From Desulfolinea sp964487745 (lineage in GTDB: Bacteria; Chloroflexota; Anaerolineae; Anaerolineales; Villigracilaceae): a stretch of DNA of 64,000 bases. Within the stretch, counting starts at the first letter, position 1. Each line of letters begins with the position of its first letter. Below are positions 52,307-60,932 of the stretch, piece after piece. Both the position numbers and the translations under genes were made by a program. The notes beneath the pieces are model-generated. The model was given only the letters and a program-made list of their open reading frames with translations, made no database searches and was not told the DNA's origin. The DNA is taken from assembly GCA_964487745.1 (NCBI GenBank), contig CAZASG010000002.1:117342-181341 (forward strand). The letters are read 5' to 3'.

Positions 52307-53359
52307 ATGAGCAAAAGATCTAGTGGTTTTATACAACTCGAGTGGGAATGCCCCCAATGCGAATCTCGCAACCCCGGTCCTGAAGGAAGTTGTCTAAGCT
52401 GTGGCGCGCCCCAACCCGATGACGTTGAGTTTGTGGCACCTGCCGAGCGAAAATTCATCAAGGATGAGAAAGCGCTTAAAGATGCCAAAGCTGGGGCTGA
52501 TATTTACTGCGCATTCTGCGATACGCGCAACCCCGCCACATCCGAGACCTGTTCCCAATGCGGCGCAGAGTTGGCGGAAGGCGAACGTCGCAAAGCGGGC
52601 GGAGAAGTCCGCCAACGCTCTGCGGCAAAAATAGTCAACTGCCCTAATTGCGAGGCAGAAAACCCCTCATCGAATAATACTTGTCAGGAATGCGGCGCAC
52701 CCTTGGAAAGGGAGAAAATCACATCTGCACAATTTGCGACAAAAGGGAAAGCTTCCGTATCTACAGCGAAAAAGGATGCGGCAAAGAAACGCCCCTGGAT
52801 CATTGGCGCAATACTCTTCCTTATCATCTGCTGCGTTGGGGGCTTGTTCCTCCTCCTCAGCCCCAGTGAAGAGGTAAGAGGCACGGTCAACGATGTGCGT
52901 TGGGAGACCAGCATCCCCGTGCAGGAAGAGCAGGAAGTTCGCCACAACGATGAACGTGGCAGACCGCCCTCTGATGCCTACGATATTTCCTGTCATACCG
53001 AAAGCGAAGAAGTTTGCACCGAACGCACCGTAGATAAGGGCAACGGCTACGCCGAAGTCGTCCAAGATTGCCACACCGAAAGCGAGGAATATTGTTCCTA
53101 CACCATTCTCGAGTGGCAAACCATAGAAACCCTCACGCTAACGGGCAGCGATTATGATCCACGCTATGCGCAGCCATCGCTGGCAACAGGTCAACGTTTA
53201 GGCAGTGAAAGTGTCGATTATAGCGTCCACTTCAGCACCGAAAAAGGGATGCTCGAATATTCCCCCGGCGACCTGACAGAATATCGTCAGTTCCAACTAG
53301 GCAGCGATTGGACGCTAAGTCTGAATCGCCTTGGCAGTATCGTATCGATCAACCGATAA
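52307..53359 (+). CDS. Zinc-ribbon membrane protein with three N-terminal ribbons
   Basis: 350 residues. Three CX2C-type ribbons in a row: CPQCESRNPGPEGSCLSCG (about 14-32), CAFCDTRNPATSETCSQCG (about 67-85) and CPNCEAENPSSNNTCQECG (about 108-126). One membrane helix follows (IIGAILFLIICCVGGLFLLL, about 158-178), then a roughly 170-residue Cys-containing extracytoplasmic domain (CHTESEEVC and CHTESEEYC). The repeated CHTESEE motifs suggest a disulfide pair. No known function is recognised. Ribbons on the cytoplasmic side and a sensor-like external domain would fit a signalling or scaffold role, which is speculative. Confidence 0.8.
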   Translation: MSKRSSGFIQLEWECPQCESRNPGPEGSCLSCGAPQPDDVEFVAPAERKFIKDEKALKDAKAGADIYCAFCDTRNPATSETCSQCGAELAEGERRKAGGEVRQRSAAKIVNCPNCEAENPSSNNTCQECGAPLEREKITSAQFATKGKASVSTAKKDAAKKRPWIIGAILFLIICCVGGLFLLLSPSEEVRGTVNDVRWETSIPVQEEQEVRHNDERGRPPSDAYDISCHTESEEVCTERTVDKGNGYAEVVQDCHTESEEYCSYTILEWQTIETLTLTGSDYDPRYAQPSLATGQRLGSESVDYSVHFSTEKGMLEYSPGDLTEYRQFQLGSDWTLSLNRLGSIVSINR

Positions 53360-53364
53360 AGGCA

Positions 53365-53398
53365 GTTGACAGTCACTTTATGAGACTGTCAACTTTTT
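53365..53398 (+). terminator. Terminator after the zinc-ribbon gene
   Basis: GTTGACAGTC and GACTGTCAAC, a perfect 10-bp stem with a 9-base loop, then TTTTT. Confidence 0.88.
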
Positions 53399-53405
53399 AA
53401 ATCTT

Positions 53406-54032
53406 ATGGATATTCCTTTTCTGTTCAAAGGCATCATCATCGGGTTCTCCATCGCTGCTCCAGTGGGACCGATCGGAGTACTCTGTATTCGCCGGACTCT
53501 TGCTGAAGGTCGCATAGCAGGTTTGGTGTCGGGGTTGGGCGCGGCTACAGCCGATCTGCTCTATGGCTGTGTGGCTGGCTTCGGGCTGACGTTTATCTCC
53601 CAGTTTCTCATCGACCAAGAGATCTGGTTACGTCTTATTGGCGGACTTTTCCTTATCTATTTAGGGATCAGGACCTTTTTATCCACAGGTTCCAACAAGG
53701 AAATCCAAAGCCAAAAAGGCGGGCTCTGGAGCGCATATTTCACTACCTTTATTCTGACCCTCACCAATCCACTCACGATCCTTTCCTTTGCTGCGATCTT
53801 CGCCGGGTTGGGCATAATCAACACCAACGGGAATTATGCCTCCGCGCTACTGCTTATCACGGGCGTCTTTACCGGCTCCGCTCTTTGGTGGTTCCTATTA
53901 AGTGCAGGTGCCAGTTTCTTCCAAAAGAAGATCGATACGCAAGGCTTGGCATGGATCAACAGGATCTCTGGCATTATTATTCTTGTTTTTGGCATCATCG
54001 CACTGGGAGGGATTTTCCTGCAAAGGGGTTGA
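53406..54032 (+). CDS. LysE/RhtB-family amino-acid exporter
   Basis: 208 residues with six hydrophobic helices. The LysE signature is GFSIAAPVGPIGVLCIRRTLAEGRIAGLVSGLGAATADLLYG, with later FLIYLGIRTFL, TNPLTILSFAAIFAGLG and the Pro-rich first loop intact. Members export amino acids or homoserine lactones with proton exchange. Substrate unknown. It starts only eight bases after the upstream terminator's T-run and lacks a clear ribosome site, so its own promoter is unclear. Confidence 0.9.
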   Translation: MDIPFLFKGIIIGFSIAAPVGPIGVLCIRRTLAEGRIAGLVSGLGAATADLLYGCVAGFGLTFISQFLIDQEIWLRLIGGLFLIYLGIRTFLSTGSNKEIQSQKGGLWSAYFTTFILTLTNPLTILSFAAIFAGLGIINTNGNYASALLLITGVFTGSALWWFLLSAGASFFQKKIDTQGLAWINRISGIIILVFGIIALGGIFLQRG

Positions 54033-54079
54033 CCTATCTGCTATAATGGAGAGGAGAGAGGCACAAGTGGTAAGGGGCT

Positions 54080-55708
54080 ATGGCACTAGTCAAGGAACAC
54101 AAAAGAGCTTTTAGTGGGATTTTTTTACTCTTCTTGGGTGCGCTACTCGTGCTCATACAGGCAGGGCAGGTTTCGGCTGCTTCCAATACTCCATCTGGTC
54201 CAGATCGTTTTACTTATACCTACGTCGATTACACCATTTACGAATGGTGGATGATGACGTGGGCAGATAGCGAACTTGTTTGCAAGCTCAATGTCGAACA
54301 TGAGGGGCTGCCAACCTCCTGGGATGTTTACGTCGATTGTGGCGAGGGGCTTTCCGAAGCCTGGGCAGAGCAAGCAGCCTGCCCACACGAGGTCTTCGCC
54401 AGCGACCCACAGCTATGTCCGGGATACTATATGTACGAGGCTTCCAGCGTACCAGCACAACGGGAAGTGGCGCTCGCTCTGCCACCGCCTGTGGTCTGGA
54501 TAACACTGGAAGATTGCACAGTAGAGGGGATGACAAACCGCTGCGAACGCCCCCCTGCACTTGCTCTGCATGGCGACGAACCGCTAACCGGAGAGAAAAT
54601 TATCTCCGTTACCGCCGTTATGGACGGGGAAACTTTCTCCTGCTTTGGCTCCACCTGTGATCTCCCACTGGACGAAACAGGCGAAGATGGTGTTGAGATC
54701 AGTTTCTGGGCTGCCTCCAGCTATGGTGATACAAGCAATCTTTTTGATGCTCATATCCGCGTCATTTCTTCAGAGACCGAAGAAGGCGAATTCTTCTGGT
54801 ATGTAGACGTACTCTCATCTCAATGGCATGGTGAAGCCAGCGCGAGTTGCGCCGAAAGCTGGGATGCCTTCCCGCCAGTAGGGGGGATGCCCGAATGGCT
54901 CTCCACACCCGAAGATGCCGCCGATCTCGAATCTGACCTGGCATATACGTCCCTTGCAGGGAATTTGATCCAGAAAGGCGTTGTCAACGCCAGCCATTGT
55001 CCCGATTTCGGACTCGACTTTCAGGGCAACGCCACTGCCTGCGGTCTTGAAGCCGCACAACCTGCCATGATCGAATGGCAAAATCGCTTTGATGATCTCA
55101 TCATGAAAGCCTCTGAAGAGACCAGTGTTCCCGCTGTTCTACTCAAACGCCTTTTCGCCCGCGAAAGTCAATTTTGGCCCGGCGTCTTCAACGCAGGCAC
55201 GGATGTGGGGCTTGGGCAACTAACCATCGAAGGCGCAGATTTTGCCTTTCTATGGAACCCGATCTTCTTCGAGCAATATTGTCCCCTGGTCTTGGATGAG
55301 GAGGTTTGCGAAGGTGGCTATATCTATCTCGATGAAGAGCAAGAGGCACGCCTACGTGGTGCTCTGGTCTATAGTGTTAACGCGACCTGCGACACCTGCC
55401 CCCTCGGTGTCGACCTGACGCAGGCGGATTTCAGCGTCAACGTTTTTGCAAATACCCTGCTGGCAAGCTGCGAGCAAACCGGTCGTGTAGTTTATAACAA
55501 TACCGGGCTGATGGCAGGCAATGCCGCCAGCTATGAAGACCTGTGGAAATTTACTCTGGTCAACTACAACGCCGGCGCTGGCTGTCTCGGGCTTGCCATC
55601 GACGAAACCCGCAGCCTGAACCAGGAACTGACCTGGGAAAATCTCTCACAGAATCTGACCTACGTTTGCATGGGGACAAAGGATTACGTCAACGATATTA
55701 GTGAGTAA
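54080..55708 (+). CDS. Secreted lytic-transglycosylase-like protein, paralogue of 11323-12891
   Basis: 542 residues with a signal peptide (FLLFLGALLVLIQAGQVSA). It shares the two-part layout of the protein at 11323-12891. The N-terminal Cys/Trp region is alike (VCKLNVEHEGLPT versus VCQFYVSHQGLPT), and the Slt-like domain has candidate catalytic Glu362 in FARESQFWPG and DVGLGQLTIEGAD. LAGNLIQKGVVNASHCPDFGL also matches the paralogue (LAGKLISRGVVNADSCPNGGL). AAGGGGCT precedes the start. It stands alone here, whereas its paralogue is in the cytochrome operon. The enzymatic assignment rests only on short motifs. Confidence 0.72.
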   Translation: MALVKEHKRAFSGIFLLFLGALLVLIQAGQVSAASNTPSGPDRFTYTYVDYTIYEWWMMTWADSELVCKLNVEHEGLPTSWDVYVDCGEGLSEAWAEQAACPHEVFASDPQLCPGYYMYEASSVPAQREVALALPPPVVWITLEDCTVEGMTNRCERPPALALHGDEPLTGEKIISVTAVMDGETFSCFGSTCDLPLDETGEDGVEISFWAASSYGDTSNLFDAHIRVISSETEEGEFFWYVDVLSSQWHGEASASCAESWDAFPPVGGMPEWLSTPEDAADLESDLAYTSLAGNLIQKGVVNASHCPDFGLDFQGNATACGLEAAQPAMIEWQNRFDDLIMKASEETSVPAVLLKRLFARESQFWPGVFNAGTDVGLGQLTIEGADFAFLWNPIFFEQYCPLVLDEEVCEGGYIYLDEEQEARLRGALVYSVNATCDTCPLGVDLTQADFSVNVFANTLLASCEQTGRVVYNNTGLMAGNAASYEDLWKFTLVNYNAGAGCLGLAIDETRSLNQELTWENLSQNLTYVCMGTKDYVNDISE

Positions 55709-55857
55709 GCGATTTTTTCACTTGTTTTTGCCGCATAATATTCCAATTTAGGCTTTTGTGCAGGTCGTATTAATTCGTTATGCGACCCACATAAACACGA
55801 GGTGAGCAGCAAGTTTTTCCGATCCCAACTAATCAGGGTTAGAAAGCAGAGCATTCG

Positions 55858-56433
55858 ATGTGGAGATTTATTATTTACATCATTTCGAGTTTAATACTAA
55901 CTGCTGCTGCTTATCTCGTTTTCCGAATTATAGTACGCCATGACTACCAACTTAAAGGACGGCTCACACCTCTCTCCAGCTTTTTGGAACTGCTGATCTG
56001 GGCTTCGTATATGAGTTTCCCATACATTTACAATCCACCTGAATGGATATGGTTTTTATCACCCGATGCGTCAGTTGATACGCGGTTTCAAACCATAGGA
56101 GCGATAAGCATTGTGTGCGGATTGGTTTTGGCTTTCGGCACGATGTTTTGGTTTGGAGTGCGGCGGGCTTTTGGTCTGGAAGTTGCCACCTTAATTCAAA
56201 CTGGCCCATATAGGGCAAGCAGAAACCCTCAGATTGTGGCTGGTTTACTTCTTGTAGTTGGGATAGTGATTATTAGGCCATCGTGGTACGCGGCGGGATG
56301 GCTTATTCTATATGCTGTTATAGGACACCTGATGGTAATCACAGAGGAGGAACATTTACTGTCTACGTTTGGTCAGGTCTATGAGCAGTATTGTGAGAAA
56401 GTTCCACGTTATATTGGCACGGGACATGGATAA
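55858..56433 (+). CDS. ICMT/PEMT-like membrane methyltransferase
   Basis: 191 residues with about five membrane helices. The C-terminal half carries the methyltransferase signature TGPYRASRNPQIVAGLLLVVG and the conserved TEEEHLLSTFGQVYEQYCEKVPRYIG. Relatives are isoprenylcysteine carboxyl methyltransferases and phospholipid N-methyltransferases, which use S-adenosylmethionine within the membrane. The substrate in bacteria is unknown. The stop overlaps the start of the next gene, so the two are coupled. Confidence 0.85.
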   Translation: MWRFIIYIISSLILTAAAYLVFRIIVRHDYQLKGRLTPLSSFLELLIWASYMSFPYIYNPPEWIWFLSPDASVDTRFQTIGAISIVCGLVLAFGTMFWFGVRRAFGLEVATLIQTGPYRASRNPQIVAGLLLVVGIVIIRPSWYAAGWLILYAVIGHLMVITEEEHLLSTFGQVYEQYCEKVPRYIGTGHG

Positions 56434-56899
56434 CAATTGGCTGCCGCCCAACACAGAGCATAGTAGACAAGTGAGCTTCCAATTCAAGCGGGGTGGCTTC
56501 TTCAGAGGCTGGGGGTTGATCTTAGTCATTCTTGTAACGGTGTATTTTGGCTGGAGAATTTTTCAAGCCCTTACTGGCTCGATGCCAGCCTGGGTAGGGA
56601 TCGTCTCGTCTGCAGGGATCATCTACGTCTGGTACAGGATACTGAGCCCCGTAAAAGCGATTGAAATTTCAAGCAATGGGCGCGTTCGCTTCATCCGCGG
56701 ATTGGGAAGTCGCGAAGTTTGGCTGAGAGAAATATCGTCTATCCGCCCTTGGTTGAATATCGCAAAAAAGGATTTTGTCCTAAGACATGCTTATGGTTGG
56801 GAATTTCTCTTCGAAGATCTCGACACAGTCGTCGAATTCGCTCAAGCGATCAAGAAAGTGAACCCAAGCACAGAGATCAAGGGATTGCAAGGCTTCTAA
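56426..56899 (+). CDS. Small membrane protein with a PH-like domain
   Basis: 157 residues from the ATG at 56426, which overlaps the stop of the methyltransferase gene. The longer frame from 56369 overlaps it further. Two adjacent membrane helices (GLILVILVTVYFGWRIF and WVGIVSSAGIIYVWYRI) are followed by a beta-rich cytoplasmic part (IEISSNGRVRFIRGLGSREVWLREISSI) like YdbS/PH-type domains. No catalytic residues are seen. Its function is unknown. A terminator overlaps its last codons. Confidence 0.7.
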   Translation: MDNNWLPPNTEHSRQVSFQFKRGGFFRGWGLILVILVTVYFGWRIFQALTGSMPAWVGIVSSAGIIYVWYRILSPVKAIEISSNGRVRFIRGLGSREVWLREISSIRPWLNIAKKDFVLRHAYGWEFLFEDLDTVVEFAQAIKKVNPSTEIKGLQGF

Positions 56900-56920
56900 A
56901 ACCTGCAATCCCTTTTTTTT
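56881..56920 (+). terminator. Terminator between convergent genes
   Basis: GGGATTGCA and TGCAATCCC pair around a 14-base loop, followed by T8. It overlaps the end of the plus-strand gene and the end of the PadR gene. Confidence 0.88.
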
Positions 56921-57482
56921 ATTTCTTCGGCCAGCGCTGAGCGGCTTCGAGCTCTTTGAGCTCATCGCGAATACGCCGGACCCAGCTCAGTTCGGTTTCG
57001 TATTGCGCGATCCAATTTTTGTGGATCATTTCCCACAAGTATATCTCGCGCGGGGTGCGCTCGGGCATATTCGGTTTCCGATCTGCTTGTACACGCAGGA
57101 AGAAAACCTTCTCCCCGACAGCGTTCAAATAATCTTCAAGCAATTTATCGATCTCAGCCGTCTCCAGGCTATCCGCCCACATTAGTTGATGCAGGAAGGG
57201 CTTTCGGGAGAGGGGCGCTTCCGGTTCGCTCATCACCCAATCTTGAAGGGCACGGACGCCTTCTTCTGTGATCGAGTAGATATGTTTGTTCGGGGCACCA
57301 TCCTGTGCTTCGACCGCTTTCGAGACCCAGGTATCTTCATGCAATTTAACCAAGGCATGATAGATCTGATTGTTGCTGGCGCTCCAGGGTAGGATCTCTG
57401 ATTCAGAAATGATCTTCTTGAGATCGTATCCTGTCATGGGTTGCCAGCTCAGGTATCCGAGAATTACGTATTTAATGGACAT
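56919..57482 (-). CDS. PadR-family transcriptional regulator
   Basis: 187 residues from the ATG at 57482, preceded by AAGGAG. Winged helix at the N-terminus (IKYVILGYLSWQPMTGYDLKKIISESEILPW, IYHALVKLHEDTWV, YSITEEGVRALQDWV) and the long C-terminal dimerisation helices of PadR subfamily 1 (FFLRVQADRKPNMPERT, AQYETELSWVRRIRDELKELEAAQ). The ligand is unknown. It controls itself and perhaps neighbours, but no palindromic operator is obvious in the AT-rich region ahead of it. Confidence 0.9.
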   Translation of the reverse strand: MSIKYVILGYLSWQPMTGYDLKKIISESEILPWSASNNQIYHALVKLHEDTWVSKAVEAQDGAPNKHIYSITEEGVRALQDWVMSEPEAPLSRKPFLHQLMWADSLETAEIDKLLEDYLNAVGEKVFFLRVQADRKPNMPERTPREIYLWEMIHKNWIAQYETELSWVRRIRDELKELEAAQRWPKK

Positions 57483-57566
57483 GGCAAACTCCTTTAGGTT
57501 ATATTGAGCATATGTTATCATTAACCTATATAGTTTGTCAAGCCTATCTTCAACCCCACAACAACA

Positions 57567-57605
57567 AAAAGCGCCGAACAGAGAAATTGTCCGGCGCTTT
57601 TTTTA
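57567..57605 (-). terminator. Terminator after the HdrD-like gene
   Basis: AGCGCCG and CGGCGCT pair around the loop, with T-tracts on both sides, so it may work for both strands. It ends the minus-strand iron-sulfur operon. Confidence 0.85.
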
Positions 57606-57622
57606 TCTATCAGTTCTGCGTT

Positions 57623-59488
57623 TTATTCTTTTGCTGCGTCAAGTTTCTTTTCCAGAACTTCAGCGATATCCAAAACCTGGAGGGTTTCAGCCATCCCCTT
57701 GACGTTGACTGCATCTTCGAACATGGTCAGACAATAGGGGCAGGCTGTGGCAACCACATCTGCTTTTACGTCGATGGCATCCTGAATGCGGTGTTGATTG
57801 ATACGTTTATCGGAGGGCGTTTCCACCCACATCCCGCCACCGCCAGCGCCGCAGCAGAAGGAGTTCTCACCGCTGCGTGCCATCTCGACGCGCTTTTCGC
57901 TGGCTTGATCGAGCAGGTCGCGCGGAGCTTTATATTCATTGTTGTAGCGGCCAAGATAGCAGGAGTCGTGATAGGTCAGGCAGCCTTTGACGCCCTCGCC
58001 TTTGCCTTCATCCAACGCGAGATCATCTGCGATCTCTGTCAGCAATTGGCTGGAGTGGATCACTTCAAAATCCCCGCCCATCTGCGAGTATTCGTTCTTC
58101 AATGTATTGAGACAATGCGGACACTGCGTCACGATGCGTTTGAAGTTGATCTCGTTAAAGGTTTCGATATTCTGCTCAGCCATCACCTGGAAGATATACT
58201 CATGCCCCATACGGCGGGCTGTTTCACCACAGCAGGCTTCGTCCAGGCCGAGGACGCCGAAATCAACATCCGCTTTTTGGAGTAATTTGACGAAAGATTG
58301 GGTGACCTTCTTGTTGCGTTCATCGAAAGCGGCTGCACAACCCGCAAAGAAGAGAATATCAGTTTCATCGCCGGGCGCCAGCTCTTTTACATCGAGACCC
58401 TTTGCCCAATCCATGCGATTCTGCGGAGGCATACCCCAAGGGTTGCCCTGCCGTTCCATATTGCGCAGTGTATCGCCCACAGACTTGGGCATCTCGCCCA
58501 TCATCAGGGTTTGGTGGCGGCGCAGGTCAACAACGCGCTCCGGCGGGCGGATAAAGATCGGGCAGCGGGTCAGACAAGCGCCACAAGTTGTGCAAGCCCA
58601 AAGTGTTTCTTCCTTGAACATGCTCTCTGAAAGTTCCATCCCGCCATTACCATTGCGTTTGAGCAGCTTGTTGACCGCGTCGTCGTGCAGGTTCTGGATC
58701 AAGGTGCGGGGCGAGTAATCCAGCCCTGCCGCGGTGGCAGGACAAACGTCTTCGCAGCGTCCGCAATCCAGGCAGGCATCGAAGGAGATCAGTTCTCTCG
58801 GCGAGAATTCGTTGATGTTGCCAATCCCCAAAACTTCCGTTTCTTCGATATCTTCGATCTTTTCCAGCGCTCCCATCGGGCGGCGGGGGCGTAGCAAGAT
58901 ATTTAGCGGCGCCATAATAACGTGGCGCATCTTGGTAAAGGGCAGGGTCGCTCCGAAGACCAATCCCAGGAAAGTATGCGTCAAGACCAAATACGGATGC
59001 CACTGGAAGGCGATTTCCGGCGTCACACCCCAAGCCTGATACCAGCCTGCAACGATCGTGCCCATGAAGGAATATTGGCTCCAGTCAGGAGAAGAACTGA
59101 TCAGTCGCATGGCTTCGGATGTAAAACCTGCCAAGACCATCAAGGTTAGCCAGATGACGGCAAAATAATCATCCCATTTGTAGCCGAGATATTTGGGGCG
59201 CATCACAAGGCGGCGAATGACGGCCATGACCACACCTACCAGAATGAAAATCCCGGCCAGATCCATGATCCATTCATAGAAGAAATATCCGCTATCGCGC
59301 GGGATCAGCAACTCAAAGGGAGTGAAAAGCTTCATTTGCATCAGGTTGATGGCAGTGCCGATCACCTGAATAGTGACACCCCAAAAGATCAGGAAGTGCA
59401 TAATGCCCGGATAAATTTTCTTCCAAATGCGGGCTTGCAGGAGGCTATAAAGGAAAAAGTCTTTGACTTTCGTGTTTTTTTCGGTCAT
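57623..59488 (-). CDS. HdrD/GlpC-like iron-sulfur protein fused to a NarI-like cytochrome b
   Basis: 621 residues. The first half has about five membrane helices with His residues placed as in NarI/DsrM-type b subunits (LHFLIFWGVTIQ-type start at MHFLIFWG, VLTHTFLGLVFGATL). Then come two 4Fe-4S motifs (CLDCGRCEDVCPA, CTTCGACLTRCP) and two CCG domains (ACCGETARRMG with CPHCLNT; FCCGAGGGGMW with CPYCLTM), the HdrD type that binds an unusual 4Fe-4S cluster. It likely couples membrane quinone to a cytoplasmic disulfide or ferredoxin-like partner. It lies three bases after the monoheme protein gene, and the two form one complex. Confidence 0.9.
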   Translation of the reverse strand: MTEKNTKVKDFFLYSLLQARIWKKIYPGIMHFLIFWGVTIQVIGTAINLMQMKLFTPFELLIPRDSGYFFYEWIMDLAGIFILVGVVMAVIRRLVMRPKYLGYKWDDYFAVIWLTLMVLAGFTSEAMRLISSSPDWSQYSFMGTIVAGWYQAWGVTPEIAFQWHPYLVLTHTFLGLVFGATLPFTKMRHVIMAPLNILLRPRRPMGALEKIEDIEETEVLGIGNINEFSPRELISFDACLDCGRCEDVCPATAAGLDYSPRTLIQNLHDDAVNKLLKRNGNGGMELSESMFKEETLWACTTCGACLTRCPIFIRPPERVVDLRRHQTLMMGEMPKSVGDTLRNMERQGNPWGMPPQNRMDWAKGLDVKELAPGDETDILFFAGCAAAFDERNKKVTQSFVKLLQKADVDFGVLGLDEACCGETARRMGHEYIFQVMAEQNIETFNEINFKRIVTQCPHCLNTLKNEYSQMGGDFEVIHSSQLLTEIADDLALDEGKGEGVKGCLTYHDSCYLGRYNNEYKAPRDLLDQASEKRVEMARSGENSFCCGAGGGGMWVETPSDKRINQHRIQDAIDVKADVVATACPYCLTMFEDAVNVKGMAETLQVLDIAEVLEKKLDAAKE

Positions 59489-59491
59489 GGC

Positions 59492-60358
59492 TTATTCCTC
59501 TGAAGGTTTGTAAGTAACGATAAAGTACATGGCGGCGATGCTGGCTACAAGAGCGGAGATCAGCACAGCATGGAGGGCGAATAAATGACCGGATGGGATG
59601 ACCATCTCAGGATCGAGATAACCAAGCGTGAGTTGAACGATGGCAGGAATGCCGAAGACGCCCGTGATGATAAGCATGGTCGTCCAATAGGAACGTTGCT
59701 CCGAATTCATCAGGGTACCGATCAAGTTGAAGACAAGAAGGGCGAGGAGGAGAAAGACGCCCATCCCCCAGTGAATACTCTTAATGCTCAAAATGAGTTG
59801 GACATGGGTATCCGTTTCAGGATCAAAGACCAGCGGATCCAGATGGGCAGCGTTGACCAAACCGCTAATGCCCTGGACGACGAAAAAGAACAGCGCTATC
59901 CCGCCAAGGTAATACCACAAACGACGCAACCAATTTGGGGCGGGTTTATCAAGTTGCTTCCCAAGCGGATCAGCCGTATTGATCAATTCTGAAATGCGCA
60001 TGCGAGCGGGCTTCCATTGTTCTCGGGTATTCCATGTGCGTAGGCTGCGGGTGATCCCAAATAGAAAGATCAACCCCATCGAACCAAAACTAAGCCAACG
60101 ATAGAGAGGCGTCCAGGCACCAACTTCCTGCCCGGCGATATGGCAATGCAAACAGGGATTCGTTTTCGGCGTGGGGGGCAAGAATTCCCCTTGTTGCTGG
60201 GAGATCGCTGCCACTGTTTCCGCACTATGGAAGCTTGCATAGAATGGGTATTCGCCCCTGTCAAATGAAGATAATTCTCCTGGTATTGTGAAGGCAGTAA
60301 CTGCCACAAAAACCAGAATGATGCCAAAAAGAATCATCCAGTGAGAAAGTTTTTTCAT
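59492..60358 (-). CDS. Polytopic membrane protein with one c-type heme motif, HdrD partner
   Basis: 288 residues from the ATG at 60358, with GGAGG upstream. The frame to 60415 is longer but lacks a site. A first helix (WMILFGIILVFVAVTAF), then an extracytoplasmic loop with CLHCH near residue 70, then four more helices including IHWGMGVFLLLALLVF and ALHAVLISALVASIAAMYF with possible heme-b His. It is immediately upstream of the HdrD-like fusion. A single covalent heme beside a quinone-type membrane domain suggests it passes electrons between the exterior and the HdrD-like subunit. Confidence 0.82.
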   Translation of the reverse strand: MKKLSHWMILFGIILVFVAVTAFTIPGELSSFDRGEYPFYASFHSAETVAAISQQQGEFLPPTPKTNPCLHCHIAGQEVGAWTPLYRWLSFGSMGLIFLFGITRSLRTWNTREQWKPARMRISELINTADPLGKQLDKPAPNWLRRLWYYLGGIALFFFVVQGISGLVNAAHLDPLVFDPETDTHVQLILSIKSIHWGMGVFLLLALLVFNLIGTLMNSEQRSYWTTMLIITGVFGIPAIVQLTLGYLDPEMVIPSGHLFALHAVLISALVASIAAMYFIVTYKPSEE

Positions 60359-60545
60359 AGGCTCCTCCAGCGATAAGCTTGGGTGTTTTATCCGGGTTTC
60401 CTTTGACACTTCCAAATTTCCTTTTTATTGTACGACAATCATCCCTTTTCTGCGCATGACCTTTCGCTTAAGCATGGCATGTCCTTCCACAGTTTCTTTG
60501 AAAAATAACCGATGAATGTTACATGACAAATAGTGAGAAAGAACC

Positions 60546-60575
60546 TTGCACTTTTTCCTTATTAATTGTTATAGT
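60546..60575 (+). promoter_or_regulatory. Promoter of the small protein
   Basis: TTGCAC (60546-60551) and TATAGT (60570-60575) with an 18-base spacer, about 55 bases before the ATG at 60631. Confidence 0.7.
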
Positions 60576-60630
60576 TGGGAGTACTCGATTAATAATTGGT
60601 CTTTTTTAGAAGCCTTCCTAAAGGAATCGA

Positions 60631-60753
60631 ATGATGTTCAACGAAAAGAATCTATCCAAAACCAACCAAATAAATAATCTTGGTGATCTCTTTGTTGATA
60701 TTCTCTTACTAGGAAGCATAGCCGAGCTTATTATTGCCCTCCGGCTGGAATAA
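60631..60753 (+). CDS. 40-residue small protein with its own promoter and terminator
   Basis: Reads MMFNEKNLSK, then TNQINNLGDLFVDILLLGS and IAELIIALRLE. The C-terminal half is a hydrophobic helix with acidic residues, either a short membrane segment or an amphipathic helix. AAGGA stands eight bases before the first ATG. A promoter lies upstream and a terminator 13 bases after the stop. No family is recognised. Alternatively the unit makes a small RNA and the reading frame is chance, but the ribosome site, length and exact fit argue for a real peptide. Confidence 0.55.
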   Translation: MMFNEKNLSKTNQINNLGDLFVDILLLGSIAELIIALRLE

Positions 60754-60766
60754 CCATACCTAGACA

Positions 60767-60797
60767 TAGGGTAGGCATAGGCCTACCCTATTTTTTT
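60767..60797 (+). terminator. Terminator of the small-protein unit
   Basis: TAGGGTAGGC and GCCTACCCTA, a perfect 10-bp stem with an ATAG loop, then T7. Confidence 0.9.
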
Positions 60798-60932
60798 CGC
60801 TAAAAACCATTTACCACGGAGTTCACAGAGTACACAGAAAAAAGCGTTGAAAGAGAAAAAAAACTTTGCAAACTCTATCGTTCTGTGGTGAAGAAAAAAG
60901 AATACTCAACTTTATAAAAGGAGTTTCAACAT

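Larger units (their letters stand above)
60359..60932. other. 574-bp region with a complete small-protein transcription unit
   Basis: Between the HdrD partner (minus) and the Vor ferredoxin gene (plus). It holds the promoter at 60546-60575, a 40-residue reading frame (60631-60753) and its terminator (60767-60797), all listed separately. The rest (60798-60932) has no gene. Confidence 0.75.

Noticed and set aside
57512..58285. 257-codon plus-strand frame opposite the HdrD-like gene
   Set aside because: It overlaps a conserved Fe-S protein gene and starts within a terminator; no recognised motif.
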